Shown here one piece after another: positions 7,677 through 13,873 of a stretch of 17,092 nucleotides of DNA (position 1 is the stretch's first letter; every line of letters begins with the position of its first letter). The position numbers and the translations under genes are program-made. The notes beneath the pieces were generated by a model. It saw only the letters and a program-made list of their open reading frames with translations, was not told where the DNA came from and made no database searches. Source of the stretch: JBHGBB01 sp041946755 (GTDB lineage Bacteria > UBP4 > UBA4092 > JAOAEQ01); the NCBI GenBank assembly GCA_041946755.1, contig JBHGBB010000065.1, positions 1-17,092 on the forward strand. The letters are read 5' to 3'.

Positions 7677-7750
7677 AATTAAAAATGAAGCATGAAGAGT
7701 TATAAGAGTAACACCGTTTATTTTTAGCTCTTAATTCTTGATTTTTAATT
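7677..7750 (+). repeat. Imperfect AT-rich inverted repeat between thrS and infC
   Basis: The arms at 7677-7701 and 7726-7750, beginning and ending in AATTAAAAAT/ATTTTTAATT, pair at 20 of 25 positions around a 24-base loop. The gap between thrS and infC is otherwise without genes. The structure could attenuate or process the transcript, or be a low-complexity insertion like those in the next two gaps of this cluster. Confidence 0.5.
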
Positions 7751-7767
7751 GTATTTTTACTTAGATT

Positions 7768-7775
7768 GGGGGTGA
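7768..7775 (+). promoter_or_regulatory. Shine-Dalgarno site fixing the infC start
   Basis: GGGGGTGA, followed by seven bases and then ATA at 7783. It is one of the strongest ribosome sites in the window and lies at ideal spacing for ATA. An in-frame TAG at 7762 excludes starts further upstream other than the ATT at 7765, which would overlap this site. Confidence 0.7.
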
Positions 7776-7782
7776 CGTAACA

Positions 7783-8514
7783 ATATTTAGACAATATCCA
7801 CAACAACCGAGAGTAAGAATTAATACTTATATCCGGGCAAAAGAAGTGCGACTAATCGGCGCTGATGGTGCGCAGCTTGGTGTCGTTTCTCTTCAGGATG
7901 CGTTGAATAAATCGCGGGAAGTCGGACTCGATTTGGTTGAAGTATCTTCGCAATCGGTTCCACCGGTATGCCGTATCATGGATTTCGGGAAATATAAATT
8001 CGAGAAGGCAAAACGGGAAAAAGAAGCTAAAAAGAAACAGAAAGTGATTAAAGTTAAAGAGATTAAAATGGGACCGAATATCAGCGAGCATGATTATCAA
8101 TTCAAACTCCGGCATGCAAAAGCGTTTATTGCTGAAGGAGATAAAGTTCGGTTAGCGGTGGTATTTCATGGTCGGCAGATAACCCATCAGGATTTAGGTC
8201 GGAAAGTAATGGCGCGGTTTATTGATGATATTAAAGAGTTGGCGATTCCGGAACAGACTCCGCGAATGGAAGGGAAAGAATTCGCTACCATGTTTACTAT
8301 CGATCCGCTGGTAAAACAGAAAATGAAAAAAGAGGCGGCAAAAGCTGCGGTAGGTGCAAAACCAGCCAAACCTATAGATGCAGAACCGAAACCAGCTGAA
8401 ACTATAGGAGCGACCTCAGAAGTAAAACCGGCTGACGAAATTCAGCCTGAAGCAAAAGGACCGGAATTATCGGCTTCTTCTGAATCGGATACCAATTCGA
8501 TCTCGGCCGAATAG
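7783..8514 (+). CDS. infC: Translation initiation factor IF-3, probable ATA start, long acidic C-terminal tail
   Basis: IF-3 binds the 30S subunit, discriminates against wrong start codons and keeps the subunits apart. From ATA the protein is 243 residues. The N-domain carries the conserved INTYIRAKEVRLIG and PPVCRIMDFGKYKFE, then a lysine-rich linker (KKKQKVIKVKEIK) and the C-domain (about 90-175). A start at GTG 7846 would delete the conserved NTYIRAKE region. ATA has an ideal Shine-Dalgarno and gives an N-terminus as long as that of E. coli IF-3, which itself starts with AUU. Rare infC starts are known to let IF-3 repress its own translation. Residues from about 182 form an Ala/Pro/Glu-rich tail of about 60 residues not present in E. 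coli IF-3. ATT at 7819 is an alternative start with a weaker ribosome site. Confidence 0.93.
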   Translation: MFRQYPQQPRVRINTYIRAKEVRLIGADGAQLGVVSLQDALNKSREVGLDLVEVSSQSVPPVCRIMDFGKYKFEKAKREKEAKKKQKVIKVKEIKMGPNISEHDYQFKLRHAKAFIAEGDKVRLAVVFHGRQITHQDLGRKVMARFIDDIKELAIPEQTPRMEGKEFATMFTIDPLVKQKMKKEAAKAAVGAKPAKPIDAEPKPAETIGATSEVKPADEIQPEAKGPELSASSESDTNSISAE

Positions 8515-8749
8515 CATATTACTATCAGAGAAAATCAAACTGAGATATCTCGATTTGCAGTAGATATCCCCTAACTATCCCTGGATATCGATTATCTCCG
8601 GATTTGATATTGATCTGCATAATTAACTTAGTTTAGGAAGGAGACTCAAGCGGCAGGCTTAAGTCCTAAGATTATAGTCCTAAGTTGTTTATTCAGATTT
8701 TTATAAGATTTTGGACTTTGGACTTCGGACTTCGGACTGCATCATTATT
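8515..8749 (+). promoter_or_regulatory. Long infC-rpmI leader with hairpin and short direct repeats
   Basis: This 235-base gap holds no gene. AGGAAGGAGA at about 8635-8644 looks like a Shine-Dalgarno but no start codon follows suitably. Directly after, GACTCAAGC (8643-8651) and GCTTAAGTC (8657-8665) form a nine-base stem with one mismatch and a five-base loop. AGTCCTAAG occurs at 8662-8670 and 8676-8684. In many bacteria L20 represses this operon through mRNA folds that mimic its 23S rRNA site; this leader is a plausible place for that, but I cannot show an rRNA-like fold by eye. Confidence 0.3.
8713..8740 (+). repeat. Four tandem copies of a heptamer, GGACTTY type
   Basis: GGACTTT, GGACTTC, GGACTTC and GGACTGC follow each other without gaps, ending nine bases before the rpmI ATG. 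They occupy the place where a Shine-Dalgarno would be expected. Confidence 0.75.
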
Positions 8750-8944
8750 ATGCCGAAACTTAAATCTCATCGGGGAGCTAGAAAACGGTTTAAACTCACT
8801 GCTACCGGTAAAGTGAAACGGAAAAAAGCATTTATGCGGCATCTGCAAGCGAATAAAACCAGACGGCAGAAACGGGCGTTACGCCAATCGGGATTGGTTA
8901 GCAATACTGAAGTTAAAACGATTCGTACCCTCATTGCAGTGTAG
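8750..8944 (+). CDS. rpmI: Large ribosomal subunit protein bL35
   Basis: The 64 residues start MPKLKSHRGARKRFKLTATG, the conserved bL35 N-terminus, and are rich in Lys and Arg as expected of a protein bound to 23S rRNA. The ATG at 8750 is chosen over an in-frame one at 8711 because homologues begin at MPKLK and the extra 13 codons would translate a tandem repeat. No Shine-Dalgarno precedes it; translation may depend on mRNA structure or another start mechanism. It is in the conserved order between infC and rplT. Confidence 0.95.
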   Translation: MPKLKSHRGARKRFKLTATGKVKRKKAFMRHLQANKTRRQKRALRQSGLVSNTEVKTIRTLIAV

Positions 8945-8982
8945 CTTTTCTTGATTTCAATTATTTTTTTGGAGTAGTCGAA

Positions 8983-9073
8983 GTTAAATGGCTAAATAGG
9001 TAAATGGTTAAATTAAAACTCTACGCAACGTTTTCCCTTATTTAACTTATTTAACTCATTTAACTTATTTAAC
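8983..9073 (+). repeat. Complementary arrays of 9-bp repeats between rpmI and rplT
   Basis: Four tandem nonamers (TTATTTAAC, TTATTTAAC, TCATTTAAC, TTATTTAAC) fill 9038-9073. At 8983-9015 there is an irregular array of the opposite sense (GTTAAATGG, CTAAATAGG, TAAATGG and so on). The two can pair as a long imperfect hairpin around about 22 bases. The gap has no gene. Confidence 0.7.
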
Positions 9074-9120
9074 CTGGTTTATTTGTAAATCTTAATCTGT
9101 AAAGGAGAACAAACGAACTT

Positions 9121-9471
9121 ATGCCACGAGTTAAAAGCGGGACGACGAGTCACCGTAGAATGAAAAAGGTTCTTAAGCTCGCTAAAGGATACCGCGGTGC
9201 GAAAAGTAAATTATACCGATCCGCACATGAAGCGGTTATGCGAGCCGGCCAGTTTGCATTTCGCGATCGGAAAGCTAGAAAACGGGATTTCCGGTCGTTA
9301 TGGATTGTTCGGGTTAATGCCGCAGCGCGAGCGAATGGAACGACCTATCGGGATTTCATGGCCGGACTGAAAAAAGCCAAAATCGAACTCGACCGAAAAA
9401 TGCTGGCTGAAATTGCTATTTCCGACCCGGCGACGTTTACCAAATTGGTTGAAGTTGCCAAACAAGCTTAA
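9121..9471 (+). CDS. rplT: Large ribosomal subunit protein bL20
   Basis: The 116 residues match bL20 along their length: MPRVKSGTTSHRRMKKVLKL, then AKGYRGAKSKLYRSA, FRDRKARKRDFRSLWI and RVNAAARANG. L20 is an early 23S rRNA binder needed for 50S assembly and represses this operon in several bacteria. The size is normal. AAAGGAG at 9101-9107 is the ribosome site, with a slightly long spacing of 13 bases. It is the last gene of the cluster, 38 bases before a strong terminator. Confidence 0.97.
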   Translation: MPRVKSGTTSHRRMKKVLKLAKGYRGAKSKLYRSAHEAVMRAGQFAFRDRKARKRDFRSLWIVRVNAAARANGTTYRDFMAGLKKAKIELDRKMLAEIAISDPATFTKLVEVAKQA

Positions 9472-9509
9472 TCTAGATAATTTTATTTTGCTGGATTCTT
9501 GAATTAATG

Positions 9510-9547
9510 AGAGCAAGTTGCATGGTATGCAACTTGCTCTTTTTTTA
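9510..9547 (+). terminator. Intrinsic terminator of the thrS-infC-rpmI-rplT cluster
   Basis: The arms AGAGCAAGTTGCAT (9510-9523) and ATGCAACTTGCTCT (9527-9540) form a perfect 14-bp stem with loop GGT, followed directly by a T-run. This is a textbook Rho-independent terminator. Confidence 0.93.
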
Positions 9548-9867
9548 TTTATATCCTACCCTCAATCGCCTGACTTCCCCAGATATTATCTAGGAAATAT
9601 CAGTTTCTCTATTAGAGAATCTGATTTCATTCAAGGTGTCTATTCATCTTAGAAGATTTACATACCAATTTTGGGGTATGACCCCCTAATTTTTTAGGCT
9701 AAAACACTGGAATTGCATCGAACGAGATATTATCTCGTTCGTCTTAACCCCAGGATTGGGATTTAGGGTTTAAACCCCGTCGAAGATGTCTAAAATGGAT
9801 ATGATTTGAGTGGATGATTATTGTCGCGATAGCCTAAAATCAGTTTGGCAGGCTGCCAATTTGATTT
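9548..9867. other. Gene-free convergent spacer packed with palindromes
   Basis: No coding frame is convincing here. I see AGATATTATCT at 9581-9591; an interrupted palindrome at 9599-9625 (ATCAG + TTCTCTA arms, one mismatch each side); GGGGT-ATG-ACCCC at 9673-9685; TTTTAG-G-CTAAAA at 9692-9704; a perfect 23-bp palindrome at 9719-9741; GGGTTTAAACCC at 9766-9777; and the hairpin at 9834-9871. The flanking genes converge, so promoters and operators are not expected here. Confidence 0.6.
9719..9741. repeat. Perfect 23-bp palindrome
   Basis: The arms CGAACGAGATA and TATCTCGTTCG pair exactly around one T. The central AGATATTATCT (9725-9735) also occurs at 9581-9591. It could be a protein-binding site, a cruciform or a mobile palindromic repeat. 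Confidence 0.65.
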
Positions 9868-9871
9868 TTAG
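9834..9871 (-). terminator. Hairpin at the 3' end of the glycoside hydrolase-like gene
   Basis: TTGGCAG-G-CTGCCAA is flanked by CTAAAATCA and TGATTTTTAG, giving a long stem with small mismatches. It overlaps the TAA of the leftward gene at 9868. It probably ends or stabilises that transcript; no clean T-run follows, so a typical intrinsic terminator is not certain. Confidence 0.45.
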
Positions 9872-11142
9872 GAGTTGATCTTGAAGATATATCCTGCCCC
9901 AGGAGGTAGGGTTAAATGAATTACCGACCCTTTACCAGATTTATCAACCATAATCTTTTCGCCGGTAAGAACATTCTGGAGTGATTTAAGGTTTTTATCC
10001 GTAACAACTTTATTCATTTCAATTGATTTTACTGAACTTAGGTTTACTAGCATCAAATACTTCTGTTTCGTTTTGGAATGGACAAACGTTCTAAACTCTA
10101 CATACCCGCTATCTATTTCAGGTTCTTTTTCCGGTACTAGTGATAAAACTAATGGTGATAATCTCTTTAATTCCCCAGCTAATTGTTTCACATCATAATA
10201 CGTCGGCGTCGGTATAAACCGGGATTCATAGGTTTGAAGTTGCCGATAATCCCGGCCAACCAATCCTTCCAGATTCTCCTGTTGGGTATAGGAGTTATAG
10301 AGGAAGAAGAAAATCCCTTTCGCATTATGTAATAGGGATTGATATACCATAATGCTCAACTCTTCTTTGGTCGGATATCGATACCCATTGGGAGTTGCAA
10401 ACGATTGCAATACCATCCAGAACGGTAGTTCACCCGCATGGGTATTTATCTTTTCCATCAAATTACCAAACGGCCGGAAATTGTCATCAGCCGGGGTTTG
10501 CGGATACCTTAAAGGATAGCGGTCGAAAACCAGCATTTTAGTCCCCATCTGGGAAGTTCGCGGCAGTTCATCTTCGTTGCATAAACAACTAAATGCTGGA
10601 TGATCAGGGTCATATTTAGCTAATAATTTATTTACCATCGCCCACCGCGGGAAAGTCTCAGCGGTTGGTTCATCAATCAACTGATACGCCATCAAGGATT
10701 TATGCTTTTTTAACGGAGTGATTATTTCTATGACTTTCTTCTCGATGGCCTTCTCATCCATCGTCATTTGATTATTTCGCAAATGGAATTCGTTACCAAA
10801 ACTATCCGAAGCGAATTCGACTAGTTCTAGAACAATTTTCACCCTGGTTATATCGGCAGATGCTAATAATACCTCCCGGTAATCCGGTGGGGTATTGGGA
10901 ATAACCACAATATCGATTCCAATCGATTTAATATCCCGGAACGATTGTTCATAATATTTCCGGGCATTATCATAACCATACGGAACATTAATATATCCCG
11001 GAGAACAATTGATTCCTTCCACCCTGCCATCAAACCAAACTCCGATTGGGAATATGGTTTTCATCGGGTTCCCTTTGGAATAAGATATTGCAACCAGTGT
11101 TACTAGTAATACCAGGGGAAATAGTAATTTATATGATTTCAT
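9868..11142 (-). CDS. Secreted glycoside hydrolase-like protein (TIM barrel plus beta domain)
   Basis: This 424-residue protein has a hydrophobic N-terminal signal (LLFPLVLLVTLVAI, residues 6-19). The exported part looks like a clan GH-A barrel. IDIVVIPNTPP (76-86) and VKIVLELVEF (101-110) read as barrel strands; YQLIDEPTAE (153-162) carries Asp157-Glu158-Pro159, the usual beta-4 acid/base pattern; GIFFFLYNS reads as a late strand. A C-terminal beta domain of about 75 residues ends LTLPPGAGYIFKI, as in the small beta-sandwich domains of such enzymes. The nucleophile Glu is not obvious, so it may be a divergent or non-catalytic member, and the substrate is unknown. AAGGCAC about eight bases upstream supports the start. 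It follows the PD40 protein gene by 41 bases, probably in one transcript. Confidence 0.8.
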   Translation of the reverse strand: MKSYKLLFPLVLLVTLVAISYSKGNPMKTIFPIGVWFDGRVEGINCSPGYINVPYGYDNARKYYEQSFRDIKSIGIDIVVIPNTPPDYREVLLASADITRVKIVLELVEFASDSFGNEFHLRNNQMTMDEKAIEKKVIEIITPLKKHKSLMAYQLIDEPTAETFPRWAMVNKLLAKYDPDHPAFSCLCNEDELPRTSQMGTKMLVFDRYPLRYPQTPADDNFRPFGNLMEKINTHAGELPFWMVLQSFATPNGYRYPTKEELSIMVYQSLLHNAKGIFFFLYNSYTQQENLEGLVGRDYRQLQTYESRFIPTPTYYDVKQLAGELKRLSPLVLSLVPEKEPEIDSGYVEFRTFVHSKTKQKYLMLVNLSSVKSIEMNKVVTDKNLKSLQNVLTGEKIMVDKSGKGSVIHLTLPPGAGYIFKINS

Positions 11143-11183
11143 TGTTAATGTGCCTTATTATAAAATATAAACAAATTTTGCGA

Positions 11184-12191
11184 TTAATAATTTTCTCGTA
11201 TCATTTTAAATCCGGTACCATCGATATTGACCGTATATATTTTCCCTCTTCCCATAGAATTTCCGCCTTCATCATTGAATAGAAAAAGGAGTTTGGAACC
11301 ATCGGGAGAGATCGTGAGGTTATCGATATATCCTTTTAAATCCGTTAATTGCTTATTAGTTTGAGTAGAAGAATTATCTAACGACATAACATATACTTCA
11401 TATTCATATTTGATTTTGCGATCTGATATAAATATTATTTTTTTACCATCAGGAGTAAGTCTTGGGCTGGACGCATTCCTAGCTAAAATACGTCTATCAG
11501 TACTATCGATATTCTCATCAAAAATAATAAAATTATTCCCTTGGTAAACTAATCTTTTTCCGTCCGGATAAAGATTCGAATTATATAACCGATTCTGTAA
11601 TTCTGATAACTCTTTTAACCCACTACCATCAAGATTTATCATCATTTGAACCACGTTCCCAGGACGTATTGTATCATATTTATTTCTTATCAAACGAGAG
11701 AAAATAATATGTTCCCCATCTTTAGTAAAAACAGGATTAGAATCTTCATAGTTATATTTGCTATTATCAGTCAATTGAGTTTGATTTGTTCCATCAGAAT
11801 CCATTATATAGATTTCACCAGGACCATGCTTTTCTGAAACATAAACAATTTTAGTTCCGTTAGGAGAAATAGACGGTTCGCCTTCATACCAACTATTTTT
11901 CGTCAATTGAATTAAAGTCGAACTAGTGGTATCGGTAATATAAATATCCCCTCGTCCGGACCGCGGAGATGAAAATACTATTTTATTTCCATCAGGGAAA
12001 AAAGTAGGTTGCGAACCTTCAAAATTATGAAAATATGCAGAACCAAATCCCTTTCCTGGGTAAATTCCTACCAATTCCAATACAACCGGTGATATAGGTG
12101 ACATCAGAAATCCAATGAGGATTCCGATAACACATATACTACCAAACAATAATCCAAAAATAATTAATAGTATTTTCGAACTTTTTTTCAT
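11184..12191 (-). CDS. Membrane-anchored PD40/TolB-like beta-propeller protein
   Basis: The 335 residues begin with a strong transmembrane helix (about 8-30), so the rest is probably periplasmic and anchored. About six PD40 blades follow, each with a P(D/N)G(x)K(I/L)(V/I)(F/Y) core: PDGNKIVF (66), PNGTKIVY (110), KDGEHIIF (157), PDGKRLVY (209), PDGKKIIF (247) and PDGSKLLF (296). Between blades come strands such as GDIYITD and GEIYIMDSDGTNQTQLT. These are the repeats of the TolB C-terminal propeller and of DPP IV-type propellers. The amidase-like N-domain of TolB and the TolB-specific N-terminal domain are absent, so this is not TolB itself; a binding or scaffold role is the safest reading. 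It lies between the lptE fragment and the glycoside hydrolase-like gene on the same strand. Confidence 0.85.
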   Translation of the reverse strand: MKKSSKILLIIFGLLFGSICVIGILIGFLMSPISPVVLELVGIYPGKGFGSAYFHNFEGSQPTFFPDGNKIVFSSPRSGRGDIYITDTTSSTLIQLTKNSWYEGEPSISPNGTKIVYVSEKHGPGEIYIMDSDGTNQTQLTDNSKYNYEDSNPVFTKDGEHIIFSRLIRNKYDTIRPGNVVQMMINLDGSGLKELSELQNRLYNSNLYPDGKRLVYQGNNFIIFDENIDSTDRRILARNASSPRLTPDGKKIIFISDRKIKYEYEVYVMSLDNSSTQTNKQLTDLKGYIDNLTISPDGSKLLFLFNDEGGNSMGRGKIYTVNIDGTGFKMIRENY

Positions 12192-12227
12192 AATTTTTGA
12201 ATACCCTAAAAGTCTAATAACCTAATT

Positions 12228-12377
12228 CTATTCAAAAATCCGGTTAACGATTTCGTCAGCAAGGTCGGGAAGGAGTCGGTATCGAGCTTCTTGTTCGGTT
12301 TCGAACTCGATCCGGGAACGTTTGGGGATATAAGTAGTATTAGCCAGCACCGCTTTCCGCTGCCGGATAATTTCGTT
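12228..12377 (-). repeat. Displaced copy of the last 150 bp of the lptE-like gene
   Basis: This block aligns without gaps to 13724-13873 with 139 of 150 bases identical. It begins exactly at the stop codon and ends abruptly at the codon for Asn of NEIIRQ. Ten of the eleven differences are synonymous third positions; the other changes Thr to Ala. Confidence 0.95.
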
Positions 12378-12425
12378 CATTTGAACCGGGTTGAGTTTTT
12401 TTGGTACTACTTTTTTTCGTCCCAT
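12228..12425 (-). pseudogene. lptE 3' fragment within a 65-residue reading frame
   Basis: The frame encodes a 16-residue unrelated basic leader (MGRKKVVPKKLNPVQM) joined to 49 residues that equal the C-terminus of the LptE-like protein except Ala for Thr. The lipobox, signal and most of the LptE fold are missing, so it cannot be a working LptE. The frame starts inside the end of the two-domain gene (19-base overlap) with no Shine-Dalgarno, so any translation would need coupling. It is best read as a gene remnant. The almost purely synonymous divergence shows that selection acted on this sequence until recently, so a translated small protein cannot be excluded. Confidence 0.8.
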
Positions 12426-13645
12426 AATTTATCTATTGGGATATAAATATCCGGTCTTTCTTCAGAGCGATACCACATAATACGTTTATCAAAAACATCA
12501 ACATCAACAATATCAGTCCAAATCGTTGGTGCAAGTTCTCCGGAAAAAGTGTTCTGCATAAAGCAATATCCGAAATTTAATCCTAATATTTTACTCTTTC
12601 CAGTTGAATTTATTCTTAATGGACCACAAAATATATTTAAATTATCTTCGTGTAAAGGATCATCTGGGATCTTAAAGCTAATATTCTTTTTGTAGATTTC
12701 AACATTCTGCTTCTTAAAATCACCACTACCATCTCTTTGAAAATAGGATTCGTAATTCGCATAATATTTTTGTTGCCTATTATTACTCGATACGGTGTTA
12801 CTCTCTTCTGCCCAACAATTAAGATATTTAACCGCGCCATACCAATTTCCGTGCTTAATCAAGATAATTCGCCCTACTGGCACAGCGATGGTATAGTCGT
12901 CAATATAAACATCATTAGATCTAGGCCGAATATTATAGGGGGGATTATTAACTATTCTGTTGGGTTCATTATCGATCCATAGTTTATCTACCGGAACGGT
13001 TGTTGTTTTTCGATAATCATCATACCGGAACCACTCTAACCGAGGATCGAATACCTTTACTTCTAAGATATTATTCCATTTTGTCGGGGCAAACTCTAAA
13101 TCATAATCAGTTTGATTATTCCAGATGTCAGCAGTAGAATCTTGATCGTAAAACTTTCTTTCAAAACATAAGCGATATGAACCATCAAAATCCACATCGC
13201 AGAATAATTCGAGTGGACCGCACTGCACAAAAGGATTACCAGTTTGACAAGGATGGAGTAATATTAGACTAATTCGCATCTTATTTGATGTTTTCCCTTT
13301 TACAATAGCTACATTCTTTTTATTAAAATCTCCCGTTCCGTCTGCTTGATAATATGATTCATAACTAGCATACGTATCAAGATTTTCCTTATGAAAGAGA
13401 GAAACAATCGAATTAGCGCGAGTCCAGGTTTTAGTAATCTTTATGGCACCATATTTATCCTTTTTTCGAACTAGGATAATTTTCCCTAAGGGAACCGACA
13501 TACAATTACCGGAAATATCTACATCGTCTATTTGGGGAGTCTTATATAAGGTAGTATCTTGGCTTGAGCATACTTTTTCGTTTCCAACGATAGATATTAA
13601 CACTATAAAAACAAGCATAGTCAACTTGATAAATCTTTTTTTCAT
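12407..13645 (-). CDS. Secreted protein with two copies of an unrecognised domain
   Basis: This 412-residue protein starts with a Sec signal (FIKLTMLVFIVLISIVG). The mature part is two homologous halves, about 39-223 and 244-408. Shared positions in order: VPLGKIILVR / VPVGRIILIK; KYGAIK / WYGAVK; YASYESYYQADGTGDF / YANYESYFQRDGSGDF followed by KKNV / KKQNV; CGPL in both; APTKWNNILEVKVFDPRLEWFR / APTIWTDIVDVDVFDKRIMWYR; VPVDKLW / IPIDKLW. Aromatic, Asp and Gly residues dominate, suggesting a beta-rich extracytoplasmic fold. I do not recognise the family. A strong Shine-Dalgarno (AAGGAGG) lies about eight bases before the ATG. The gene lies between the complete lptE-like gene and the displaced copy of its 3' end, so it may have come in with that rearrangement. 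Confidence 0.9.
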   Translation of the reverse strand: MKKRFIKLTMLVFIVLISIVGNEKVCSSQDTTLYKTPQIDDVDISGNCMSVPLGKIILVRKKDKYGAIKITKTWTRANSIVSLFHKENLDTYASYESYYQADGTGDFNKKNVAIVKGKTSNKMRISLILLHPCQTGNPFVQCGPLELFCDVDFDGSYRLCFERKFYDQDSTADIWNNQTDYDLEFAPTKWNNILEVKVFDPRLEWFRYDDYRKTTTVPVDKLWIDNEPNRIVNNPPYNIRPRSNDVYIDDYTIAVPVGRIILIKHGNWYGAVKYLNCWAEESNTVSSNNRQQKYYANYESYFQRDGSGDFKKQNVEIYKKNISFKIPDDPLHEDNLNIFCGPLRINSTGKSKILGLNFGYCFMQNTFSGELAPTIWTDIVDVDVFDKRIMWYRSEERPDIYIPIDKLWDEKK

Positions 13646-13723
13646 CTCTATATCCTCCTTGTTCTCTATTAGTCATGAAAAAAGATAGTTCTTTCAACTG
13701 TTCAAATAGATATTCGGAAAATC

Positions 13724-13873
13724 CTATTCAAAAATCCGGTTGACGATTTCGTCGGCAAGGTCGGGAAGGAGCCGGTATCGAGCTTCTTGTTCGGTTTCAA
13801 ACTCGATTCGGGAGCGTTTAGGGATATAAGTGGTATTCGCCAGCACCGTTTTCCGCTGCCGGATAATCTCGTT
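13724..13873 (-). repeat. 3' end of the lptE-like gene, resident partner of the 150-bp direct repeat
   Basis: It forms the last 49 codons and stop of the intact gene. With the copy at 12228-12377 it flanks the two-domain gene in direct orientation, 1496 bases apart. Confidence 0.95.

Noticed and set aside
7471..7806. Leftward frame over the end of thrS and the infC leader
   Set aside because: It is antisense to the conserved ThrRS anticodon domain, and its remainder is low-complexity AT-rich sequence.
7846..8514. infC starting at GTG 7846
   Set aside because: It removes the conserved INTYIRAKE region present in IF-3 and has no good ribosome site.
8711..8749. N-terminal extension of bL35 from the ATG at 8711
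   Set aside because: Homologues start at MPKLK, and the extension would translate the tandem heptamer.
8983..9073. CRISPR-like array
   Set aside because: The units are nine bases long, directly adjacent and without unique spacers, and no cas gene is nearby.
11184..12191. True TolB of the Tol-Pal system
   Set aside because: It has a membrane anchor in place of the TolB N-terminal domain, and no tolQ, tolR, tolA or pal genes are adjacent; only the propeller repeats match.
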